From assembly GCA_025963345.1 (NCBI GenBank), contig JAOPUS010000205.1, positions 1 through 13,283 on the forward strand: 13,283 nt of DNA, written 5' to 3'. The notes under the pieces are model-generated. The model did not search any database. It saw nothing but the letters and a program-made list of their open reading frames with translations, and was not told where the DNA came from. Positions 1-6,104 of the stretch are shown here, one piece after another. Made by a program: the position numbers and the translations under genes. Numbering within the stretch: the first letter of the stretch is position 1; the number at the start of each line of letters is the position of its first letter. The stretch is from Blastococcus sp. Its GTDB lineage: Bacteria > Actinomycetota > Actinomycetes > Mycobacteriales > Geodermatophilaceae.

Positions 1-1
1 T

Positions 2-151
2 GCGGCCGGTCACCAGGGCACCGATGCCGGTCAGCACTCCGAGAACGATGAAGACGGCGAAGAGCGGGCGGCCGGTGACGATCCAGAGGACGACACCCGC
101 CAGGACGACGAACGCGGTGAGCACCCAGGCGGCCTTGAGGGCACCGTTCAT
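2..151 (-). CDS. Small membrane protein, function unknown (partial, runs off the left edge)
   Basis: Fifty codons are visible, starting at an ATG on the minus strand at 151-149 and still open at the window edge. The translation begins MNGALKAAWVLTAFVVLAGV and shows two hydrophobic stretches, about residues 8-25 and 29-47, separated by the short polar turn TGRP, so a two-helix membrane hairpin is likely. The start is well supported: a GGAGG ribosome-binding site lies at 163-159, seven bases upstream, and the ATG overlaps the gatA stop as ATGA, the usual sign of translational coupling. Third codon positions are almost all G or C, as in the neighbours. I do not recognise a family and the C-terminus is not visible. 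Its position suggests it is made together with the amidotransferase, but that says nothing certain about its role. Confidence 0.72.
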   Translation of the reverse strand, partial: MNGALKAAWVLTAFVVLAGVVLWIVTGRPLFAVFIVLGVLTGIGALVTGR

Positions 152-1686
152 GCGGCACCCTCCGTCGTCGCGGCCCGGGCGGCGAGCTGATCGAGGAACC
201 CGCGGTCGCCGCGCTCGTCGGTCAGCGCGGCCTCCAGCGCGGCGGCCACCCGGTAGCAGCGGTCGTCGGCGAGGGCCGGGGCCATGATCTGGAACCCGAC
301 CGGCAGACCCTCGGACAGACCGCACGGCACCGAGATGGCCGGCACCCCGGCCAGGCTCGCCGGCAGCGTGCACAGGTCCGCGGCGTACATGGCGATCGGG
401 TCGTCGACCCGGGCGCCGAGCGGGAAGGCGACGGTCGGCGTCGTGGGGCTGACCAGTACGTCGACGCCGTCGCCGTTCCGTCCGTCCCACGCGGCCGAGA
501 AGTCGCGGCTGATCAGCGTGCGCACCTTCTGCGCCTGGCCGTAGTAGGCCTCGTAGTAGCCGCTGGAGAGCGCGTAGGTGCCGAGGATGATCCGGCGCTT
601 GACCTCGGGGCCGAAGCCCTGCTCGCGGGTGAGCGCCATGACCTCGTCGAGGTCCCGGGCGCCGTCGTCCCCCACTCGCAGTCCGTACCGGACGCCGTCG
701 AAGCGGGCCAGGTTGGACGACGCCTCGCTGGGGGCGATCAGGTAGTACGCGGCCAGCGCCAGGTCGAACGCCGGACAGGAGATCTCACGGACCTCGGCAC
801 CCATGGCCTCCAGCCGGGCGACAGCGGCGCCGAAGCTGGTGAGGACGCCGTCCTCGTACCCGTCGGCGTGCCCCTCGCCGCCGAGCTCGCGGACGACGCC
901 GACCCGGAGGCCGGCCAGGCTCCCCTCCGCGCCGCGGCGGGCCGCTTCGGCGAGGACCGGCAGGGGCGCGTCGATGCTGGTGGAGTCCAGCGGGTCGTAC
1001 CCGCCGATCGCCTCGTGCAGCAGCGCTGCGTCGAGCACGGTGCGGGCCATCGGGCCGGCCTGGTCCAGGCTCGAGGAGAAGGCGATGAGGCCGTACCGGG
1101 AGACTGAGCCGTAGGTCGGCTTGTGCCCGACCAGCCCGGTGAGCGCCGCGGGCTGGCGGATCGAGCCGCCGGTGTCGGTGCCGATGGCCCACGGCGCGAG
1201 GCCGCCGGCGACCGCTGCCGACGAGCCGCCCGAGGAACCGCCCGGGATCCGCTGCGGGTCCCAGGGGTTGCGGGTGACGCCGTAGGCGGAGTTCTCGGTG
1301 GAGGAGCCCATCGCGAACTCGTCCATGTTCGTCTTGCCCAGCAGGACCGTGCCCGCCGCCTTGAGCCGGGCGGCCACCGTCGCGTCGTACGGCGGCTTCC
1401 AGCCCTCGAGGATCTTCGAGCCGCTGGTGGTGGGCACGCCCTCGGTGACGACGACGTCCTTGAGCGCGATCGGGATGCCGGTGAGGCCTGTGCCCCGGGT
1501 GCCGGCGGAGTCCATCTCGGCTGCCCGCGCGAGTGCGGCCTCGGGGTCGACGTGCAGATAGGCGCCCAGCTCGCCGTCGGCCGCAGCGATGCGGTCGAGG
1601 TAGGCCCGGGTGACGTCGACCGACGTCGCCCCGTCGGCCAGTGCGGCCTGCAGTTCGTCGACGTTCATCGACGGAACGTCACTCAC
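148..1686 (-). CDS. gatA: Asp-tRNA(Asn)/Glu-tRNA(Gln) amidotransferase subunit A
   Basis: GatA is the amidase subunit of the GatCAB complex. It hydrolyses glutamine and sends the ammonia to GatB, which amidates Glu-tRNA(Gln) and/or Asp-tRNA(Asn) in the cytoplasm. The 512-residue protein is a normal-length amidase-signature enzyme. The Ser-cisSer-Lys triad is visible: Lys76 in ALKD, Ser151 in the GGSSGGSSAAV stretch and Ser175 in TDTGGSIRQPA. The 75- and 24-residue spacings equal those of the characterised Staphylococcus aureus GatA (Lys79, Ser154, Ser178). The start is GTG at 1686, overlapping the gatC stop as GTGA, with AGGAGG four bases upstream; the ATG at codon 7 is less well placed. At its 3' end the TGA overlaps the next gene's ATG. 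gatB is not in the window, so whether it lies just beyond the small membrane gene cannot be seen. Confidence 0.97.
   Translation of the reverse strand: MSDVPSMNVDELQAALADGATSVDVTRAYLDRIAAADGELGAYLHVDPEAALARAAEMDSAGTRGTGLTGIPIALKDVVVTEGVPTTSGSKILEGWKPPYDATVAARLKAAGTVLLGKTNMDEFAMGSSTENSAYGVTRNPWDPQRIPGGSSGGSSAAVAGGLAPWAIGTDTGGSIRQPAALTGLVGHKPTYGSVSRYGLIAFSSSLDQAGPMARTVLDAALLHEAIGGYDPLDSTSIDAPLPVLAEAARRGAEGSLAGLRVGVVRELGGEGHADGYEDGVLTSFGAAVARLEAMGAEVREISCPAFDLALAAYYLIAPSEASSNLARFDGVRYGLRVGDDGARDLDEVMALTREQGFGPEVKRRIILGTYALSSGYYEAYYGQAQKVRTLISRDFSAAWDGRNGDGVDVLVSPTTPTVAFPLGARVDDPIAMYAADLCTLPASLAGVPAISVPCGLSEGLPVGFQIMAPALADDRCYRVAAALEAALTDERGDRGFLDQLAARAATTEGAA
159..163 (-). promoter_or_regulatory. 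Ribosome-binding site of the small membrane gene
   Basis: GGAGG on the minus strand lies inside the last codons of gatA, seven bases before the ATG at 151-149. It supports the small downstream gene being real rather than a chance open frame. Confidence 0.7.
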
Positions 1687-2000
1687 GCCTCCTCCTGCAG
1701 GATCCGCGGCACCCGGAACCGACCGTCCTCGGCGGCCGGGGCACCGGCGAGCACCACGTCGCGGGGCAGGCTCGGGCGGGCGACGTCCGGACGGACGACG
1801 TTGGTCATCGGCACCGCGTGAGTGGTCGGCGGAACGTCCTCGACCGCGGCCTTCCCCACCTGCGCAACGGCGTCGAGCACGGCGGCCAGCTGATCGGCGA
1901 AGAGGTCGAGCTCCTCGTCGGTCACCGCCAGCCGGGCGAGGTGCGCCAGGTGCGCCACCTCGTCACGGGAGAGTTGACCCTTCCGGGAGAGCGTGCTCAT
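1683..2000 (-). CDS. gatC: Asp-tRNA(Asn)/Glu-tRNA(Gln) amidotransferase subunit C
   Basis: GatC is the small subunit that wraps around GatA and GatB and holds the amidotransferase together; it has no catalytic site. The 105-residue product, starting MSTLSRKGQLSRDEVAHLAH, is close to the usual 95-105. It shows the family pattern: an N-terminal helical pair with HLARLAVTDEEL and LFADQLAAVLD (about residues 17-43), then PPTTHAVPMTNVVRPD (about 57-72), PSLPRD, and the C-terminal EDGRFRVPRIL. I chose the ATG at 2000 because similarity begins just after it; the frame stays open upstream to 2153, but that part is arginine-rich and unlike GatC. A GGAG about 12 bases upstream is a rather distant ribosome-binding site. 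The stop overlaps the gatA start, so the two are very probably co-translated. Confidence 0.95.
   Translation of the reverse strand: MSTLSRKGQLSRDEVAHLAHLARLAVTDEELDLFADQLAAVLDAVAQVGKAAVEDVPPTTHAVPMTNVVRPDVARPSLPRDVVLAGAPAAEDGRFRVPRILQEEA
1688..1696 (-). promoter_or_regulatory. Ribosome-binding site deciding the gatA start
   Basis: The minus strand carries AGGAGGAGG within the final Gln-Glu-Glu codons of gatC. Its first six bases end four bases before the GTG at 1686-1684. This favours the GTG over the ATG six codons further in. Confidence 0.7.
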
Positions 2001-2064
2001 GCTGGGGCGGGACTCCACTTCGGCGGTGCGCGACGGCTCGGTTCTCGGCCGGTGACGTGACCAG

Positions 2065-2079
2065 GCCACTCTACGTGGC
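2065..2079 (-). promoter_or_regulatory. Candidate gatCA promoter -10 inside a small palindrome
   Basis: The 176-base gap between divergent gatC and the ACT gene (2001-2176) contains a perfect 5-bp inverted repeat, GCCAC / GTGGC, around a 5-base centre at 2065-2079. Read on the minus strand, TAGAGT (2073-2068) fits the actinobacterial TANNNT -10 pattern and would place a transcript start about 60 bases before gatC. No convincing -35 box lies 17 bases upstream. The inverted repeat could be an operator or chance. No clear promoter was found for the plus-strand ACT gene. Confidence 0.25.
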
Positions 2080-2167
2080 ACCGTTCGGGGTCCTCCCCGC
2101 CGAACCGGCGTGAGAGGCTGCACCCATCGCGATCGACGGAGATCGGCCCGCACTTCGAGGACGACCC

Positions 2168-2172
2168 GGAGG
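2168..2172 (+). promoter_or_regulatory. Ribosome-binding site of the ACT-domain gene
   Basis: GGAGG on the plus strand lies four bases before the GTG at 2177-2179. It fixes the start of the ACT-domain gene and shows that this lone plus-strand frame is translated. Confidence 0.75.
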
Positions 2173-2176
2173 AACC

Positions 2177-2842
2177 GTGTCCTATCTCCTGCGCCTGGTG
2201 GTGCCCGACCGGCCCGGCATCCTGGGGGCGGTAGCCACCGCGCTCGGCGACGCCGGCGTCGACATCGTGTCCGTGGACGTCCTCGAGCGCGGCCAGGGCG
2301 TGGCCGTGGACGACGTCGTGGTGGAGCTCCCCCCCGACCGGCTGCCCGACAGCCTCATCACCGCCGCCCAGGCCGTGCCCGGCGTGACGGTGGAGTCCCT
2401 GCGGCCGTTCGCCGGGCCGCTCGACACCCACCGCGAGCTGGAGCTGCTCGAGGGGCTGGCCCGTGCCGCAGAGGGCACGTCGGCCAAGCTGCTCGCCGCC
2501 GAGCTGCCCCGGGTCTTCCACAGCGGCTGGGCGGTCGTCCTGGAGGCTGCGGGCGACGGCTGTGAGGTGGCCGCAGCCTCCGACGCGGCACCGACGTTCG
2601 ACGGCGTGACGCTGCCCTGGATGCCGCTGCACGCACCGGCGCTGCTGCCCAGCGAGGCCGACTGGCTACCGGAGCGCTGGCGAGAGATGGCGCTGGAGAT
2701 GATGGCGTCGCCCTACGGCGGCCCCGGCTGCGCGGTCGTGCTGGGCCGCTCCGGCGGTCCGGCGTTCCGCCGCTCGGAGCTGCTGCGGCTGGTGCACCTC
2801 ACCGGCATCGCCACGACGGTCGCCTCGCTGCCCCCCGACTGA
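2177..2842 (+). CDS. ACT-domain protein, probable amino-acid-responsive regulator
   Basis: The 221-residue protein opens with an ACT domain (about residues 1-77). The strand YLLRLVVPDRPGILGAVATA carries the DRPGIL turn at 11-16 that typically packs against a bound amino acid, followed by a helix and the strand DIVSVDVLERG. Residues about 80-221 form a second mixed alpha/beta region (GWAVVLEA, CAVVLGRSG, LLRLVHLTGIATTV) that I cannot assign; a small sensory fold is possible. There is no catalytic domain, so this is not a classic biosynthetic enzyme with an ACT tail. No membrane or signal segment is seen. It starts at a GTG with GGAGG four bases upstream. It is divergent from gatC and its stop lies 2 bp from the ligA stop. 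From memory, M. tuberculosis Rv3013 is an ACT-domain gene in the same place and orientation. Its ligand and target are unknown. Confidence 0.85.
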   Translation: MSYLLRLVVPDRPGILGAVATALGDAGVDIVSVDVLERGQGVAVDDVVVELPPDRLPDSLITAAQAVPGVTVESLRPFAGPLDTHRELELLEGLARAAEGTSAKLLAAELPRVFHSGWAVVLEAAGDGCEVAAASDAAPTFDGVTLPWMPLHAPALLPSEADWLPERWREMALEMMASPYGGPGCAVVLGRSGGPAFRRSELLRLVHLTGIATTVASLPPD

Positions 2843-2844
2843 CC

Positions 2845-4983
2845 TCAGTCGGAGCCGTCGCCGATCGTCGCGACCTCGCGGGCGGCGTCCGGGCCGTCCT
2901 CGAGCAGGACCCGGAGGCCGTCGTCGTCGAGGACCGGCGCCTTCACCTGCACGGCCTTGTCGTACTTGCTCCCGGGATCGGTCCCGACCACGACGAAGCC
3001 GGTCTTCTTCGACACCGAGCCGGTGACCTTGCCGCCGCGCTCCTGGATCGCCGCGATGGCCTGGTCGCGGCTGTAGTCGCGCAGCGAACCGGTCACGACG
3101 ACGGTGACGCCGGTCAGCGGGCCGGGCGGGGCGTCCTCCCCCGCGTCGGCCATCCGGACGCCGGCGGTGCGCCACTTCTCCACGACGTCGCGGTGCCAGT
3201 CGACGCCGAACCAGTCGCGCACCGAGGCGGCGATGGTCGGGCCGACGCCGTCGGCCGCCGCGAGCTCCTCCTCGGTGGCGGCCATGATCCGGTCCATCGA
3301 GCGGAAGTCGCGGGCCAGCGCCTGCGCGGCGGTGGGCCCGACGTGCCGGATCGACAAGGCCACCAGCACCCGCCAGAGCGGGACATCCTTGCGGGTCTGC
3401 AGGTTGACCAGCAGCTTCGCTCCGTTGGCGGAGAGCCGGCCGTCCTTCTTCGTGAAGAACGACGAGCGGGAGAGCTTCTCCTCGTCGAGGAAGAAGATGT
3501 CGCCCTCGTCCTCGAGCAGGTGGCTCTGCAGCAGCGCGATCGCCGCCTCGTAACCGAGGTTCTCGATGTCGAAGGCACCGCGGCCGGCGACGTGGAACAC
3601 GCGCTCCCGCAACTGCGCCGGGCACGACCGGGCGTTGGGGCAGCGGATGTCGGCGTCACCCTCCTTCTCCGGCCGCAGCTCGGTGCCGCACTCCGGGCAG
3701 TGCGTGGGCATGACGAACTCGCGCTCGGAGCCGTCCCGCGCCGCCACCACTGGGCCGAGCACCTCGGGGATCACGTCGCCGGCCTTGCGGATGACCACGG
3801 TGTCGCCGATCAGGACGCCCTTGCGCTTGACCTCCGAGGCGTTGTGGAGGGTGGCCAGCTGCACGGTCGAGCCGGCCACCTTGACCGGTTCCATGAAGGC
3901 GAACGGGGTGATCCGGCCGGTCCGGCCCACGTTCACCCGGATGTCGAGGAGCTTGGTCGTCGCCTCCTCCGGGGGGTACTTGAACGCGATCGCCCACCGG
4001 GGCGCGCGCGAGGTGGAGCCCAGCCGCCCCTGCAGCGCGTACTGGTCGACCTTGACGACGACGCCGTCGATCTCGTGCTCGACCGAGTGCCGCTGCTCCC
4101 GGTAGTGCTCGATGAACTCCCACACCCCTGGCAGATCGTCGACCACCCGATACCGGTCGCTCACCGGCAGGCCGAGCTCGCGGAGGCGGTCGTAGGCCGC
4201 CGACTGCCGGTCGGGCCCGAAGCCGCGGTGCGCGCCCAGCCCGTGGACGACCAGCCGGAGGGGCCGGGACGCGGTGACGCGGGGGTCCTTCTGACGGAGC
4301 GAGCCGGCGGCGGCGTTGCGGGGGTTGGCGAACGGCGGCTTGCCCTGCTCCACCATGCCGGCGTTCACGTCGGCGAACGCGGCGACCGGGAAGTAGATCT
4401 CGCCACGGACCTCCAGCAGCTCCGGCACGTCGTCCCCCGTCAGCTGCTGCGGGACGTCGGCCATCGTCCGGACGTTGGCGGTGACGTCCTCCCCTGTCGT
4501 CCCGTCGCCGCGGGTCGCAGCGCGGACCATGCGCCCGCGCTCGTAGACGATGGCGACCGCGACCCCGTCGACCTTGAGCTCGCACAGGTAGACCGCGCCG
4601 GCGGCACCCTCCCGCTCGACACGGGAGGCCCAGGCCGACAGCTCGTCGCTGGAGAAGGCGTTGTCCAGGCTCTGCATCCGCTCCAGGTGCTGGACCGGCG
4701 AGAAGGTGGCCGTGAAGCCGCCGTTGACCTTCTGGCTCGGCGACTCGGGGGTCACCAGCGCGGGGTGGGCCTCCTCGATCGCCTTGAGCTCGCCCATCAG
4801 CTCGTCGTACTGGCCGTCGCTGACCAGCGGCTCGTCCCGGACGTAGTACGCGAAGGCGTACCCGTCGAGTTCCTCGGACAGGTCGCGGTGCCGGGTGCGG
4901 GCGTCGTCGGGGACCTCGGTCAGGTCCTCCCGGTCGCCGGTCGCGGCGACCTGCGGCTCGTCCAGCTCGGCTTCGGTGCTCAC
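2845..4983 (-). CDS. ligA: NAD+-dependent DNA ligase LigA
   Basis: LigA seals 3'-OH/5'-phosphate nicks in duplex DNA, using NAD+ to adenylate itself; it joins Okazaki fragments and acts in repair. The 712-residue product has every expected domain. Domain Ia (about 30-85) has the NMN-binding pattern YYVRD...SD..YD (Tyr46, Asp56, Tyr59, Asp60). The adenylation domain carries the active-site Lys137 in CELKVDG. An OB fold follows (about 335-415), then a four-cysteine zinc finger (Cys429, Cys432, Cys448, Cys454), helix-hairpin-helix repeats (about 465-595) and a C-terminal BRCT domain (about 622-700). I chose the GTG at 4983 because the frame upstream is arginine-rich and overlaps the neighbouring gene. 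Even so, about 25 acidic residues precede domain Ia, so a slightly later start is possible. No strong ribosome-binding site is seen. Confidence 0.97.
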   Translation of the reverse strand: MSTEAELDEPQVAATGDREDLTEVPDDARTRHRDLSEELDGYAFAYYVRDEPLVSDGQYDELMGELKAIEEAHPALVTPESPSQKVNGGFTATFSPVQHLERMQSLDNAFSSDELSAWASRVEREGAAGAVYLCELKVDGVAVAIVYERGRMVRAATRGDGTTGEDVTANVRTMADVPQQLTGDDVPELLEVRGEIYFPVAAFADVNAGMVEQGKPPFANPRNAAAGSLRQKDPRVTASRPLRLVVHGLGAHRGFGPDRQSAAYDRLRELGLPVSDRYRVVDDLPGVWEFIEHYREQRHSVEHEIDGVVVKVDQYALQGRLGSTSRAPRWAIAFKYPPEEATTKLLDIRVNVGRTGRITPFAFMEPVKVAGSTVQLATLHNASEVKRKGVLIGDTVVIRKAGDVIPEVLGPVVAARDGSEREFVMPTHCPECGTELRPEKEGDADIRCPNARSCPAQLRERVFHVAGRGAFDIENLGYEAAIALLQSHLLEDEGDIFFLDEEKLSRSSFFTKKDGRLSANGAKLLVNLQTRKDVPLWRVLVALSIRHVGPTAAQALARDFRSMDRIMAATEEELAAADGVGPTIAASVRDWFGVDWHRDVVEKWRTAGVRMADAGEDAPPGPLTGVTVVVTGSLRDYSRDQAIAAIQERGGKVTGSVSKKTGFVVVGTDPGSKYDKAVQVKAPVLDDDGLRVLLEDGPDAAREVATIGDGSD

Positions 4984-5036
4984 ACGGGAACGGTATCCAC
5001 CCGGTGCGACAGCGAATCGACCGTTCCCCGTACGGG

Positions 5037-6062
5037 TCACTCCGGCTGGAGGTACTTCGCCGCCTCGCGCACGTGGGCCATCGCCGCACGGGCGTAGCCG
5101 GGGGTCGCCCCGGCGAGGCCGCACGAGGGGGTGAGCGTGACGGCAGCGGGAAGCTGCTCGGCCGCGAAGCCCATCTCCCGCCACCAGGCCTGCACCCGCG
5201 AGGCCGTCGCCCGTGGCGCCGGCAGCAGGATGTCGGTACCGGGCACGACGCCGGGGAACAGGTGGGTGCCGGCCTCGACCGCGGTCCCGACGGCGTCGAG
5301 GTCCTGGACGAGCCCCAGGTCGAAGGAGAGCCCGGCGGCCCCGGCCGCGCGGAAGAGGTCCATCGGCATGCGCGACGCGCAGCAGTGCAGCACCACCGGG
5401 ACGGCGAGCCGCCGCACCAGGTCGGCAAGCTCCTGCTCGACCACGGTCGACTCGACGGCCGCCAGCTTGCCGAAGCCGCTCACCGAGGGCAGCCCGCCCT
5501 GCAGGACGGCGGGAAGGGAGGGCTCGTCGAGCTGGACGAGCACGGTGGCGCCGGGCACGCGGGCGGAGACTGCGGCCACGTGCGCGACGAGGCCCTCGGC
5601 GAGGGACTGCGCCAGGTCGCGGCGGGCACCCGGGTCGACGACGGCCCGGTCGCCGCGGGTGCGCTCGAGCCCGGCGGCCAGCGTCCAGGGCCCGGCCGCC
5701 TGCAGTTTCAGCGGACCGTCGTAGCCGCCCGCGACCTCGTAGAGGGCGTCGAGGTCACGCTCGAGGAACTCGCGTGCCCGGCGCTGGTCGACACCGGGCC
5801 GCGGGACCAGGCGCCAGCCGGCGGGCGTCAGGTCGAAGGCGAGGTCGACCAGCAGCGCCGCGCTCCGGCCGATCAGATCGGCCCCGGGCCCGCGGTCGGG
5901 GAGCTCGGGTAGGTGGGCGAAGCCCGGCAGCTCACCGACCACGAGCCGGACGGCCTCGGCCGGGTCGGTGCCGGGCAGGGATCCGACGCCTGAGGCCGGC
6001 CCCCACGGTATGGGAACCGGCCTCGGGTGTTCAGTGCTGTCCGGGTCGTTCAAGGAGGCCAC
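5037..6062 (-). CDS. MetE C-terminal-like zinc protein (cobalamin-independent methionine synthase family)
   Basis: The 341-residue protein resembles the catalytic C-terminal barrel of cobalamin-independent methionine synthase, which transfers a methyl group from a folate to a thiol through zinc. It is less than half the length of full MetE (about 750 residues) and lacks the N-terminal barrel. Visible signatures are an N-terminal GPASGVGSLPGTDP, a QLDEP strand (177-181) and likely zinc ligands His226 and Cys228 (in HCCAS) plus Cys314 (in TPSCGLAG), spaced much like MetE His641, Cys643 and Cys726. The MetE zinc ligand Glu665 has no Glu at the matching distance; Asp248 is the nearest acid. The GTG start at 6062 lacks a clear ribosome-binding site and may be a little early. 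It lies 53 bp upstream of ligA on the same strand. From memory, Rv3015c beside ligA in M. tuberculosis is the counterpart. True methionine synthesis is unproven. Confidence 0.8.
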   Translation of the reverse strand: MASLNDPDSTEHPRPVPIPWGPASGVGSLPGTDPAEAVRLVVGELPGFAHLPELPDRGPGADLIGRSAALLVDLAFDLTPAGWRLVPRPGVDQRRAREFLERDLDALYEVAGGYDGPLKLQAAGPWTLAAGLERTRGDRAVVDPGARRDLAQSLAEGLVAHVAAVSARVPGATVLVQLDEPSLPAVLQGGLPSVSGFGKLAAVESTVVEQELADLVRRLAVPVVLHCCASRMPMDLFRAAGAAGLSFDLGLVQDLDAVGTAVEAGTHLFPGVVPGTDILLPAPRATASRVQAWWREMGFAAEQLPAAVTLTPSCGLAGATPGYARAAMAHVREAAKYLQPE

Positions 6063-6104
6063 GACGGCGACGGTAGACCGCCGCGGCTCCGATCAGCCCA
6101 TCTG

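Noticed and set aside
2001..2153. Upstream extension of gatC by 51 residues
   Set aside because: The added residues are arginine-rich with no GatC similarity and would fill most of the divergent promoter region.
5027..5036. Perfect 10-bp palindrome CCCGTACGGG just after the MetE-like stop
   Set aside because: As a hairpin it has only a 3-bp stem with a 4-base loop and no T-run. Short palindromes are frequent in such G+C-rich DNA, so I do not call a terminator.
3193..5097. A 634-codon open frame on the plus strand, antisense to ligA
   Set aside because: Its translation is full of Val, Gly, Arg, Asp and His repeats with no recognisable domain. It is the expected by-product of high G+C third positions in ligA, which has every domain and catalytic residue intact.
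4984..5184. Upstream extension of ligA by 67 residues
   Set aside because: It would overlap the end of the MetE-like gene, has shadow-like composition, and no ligase family member has such a leader.
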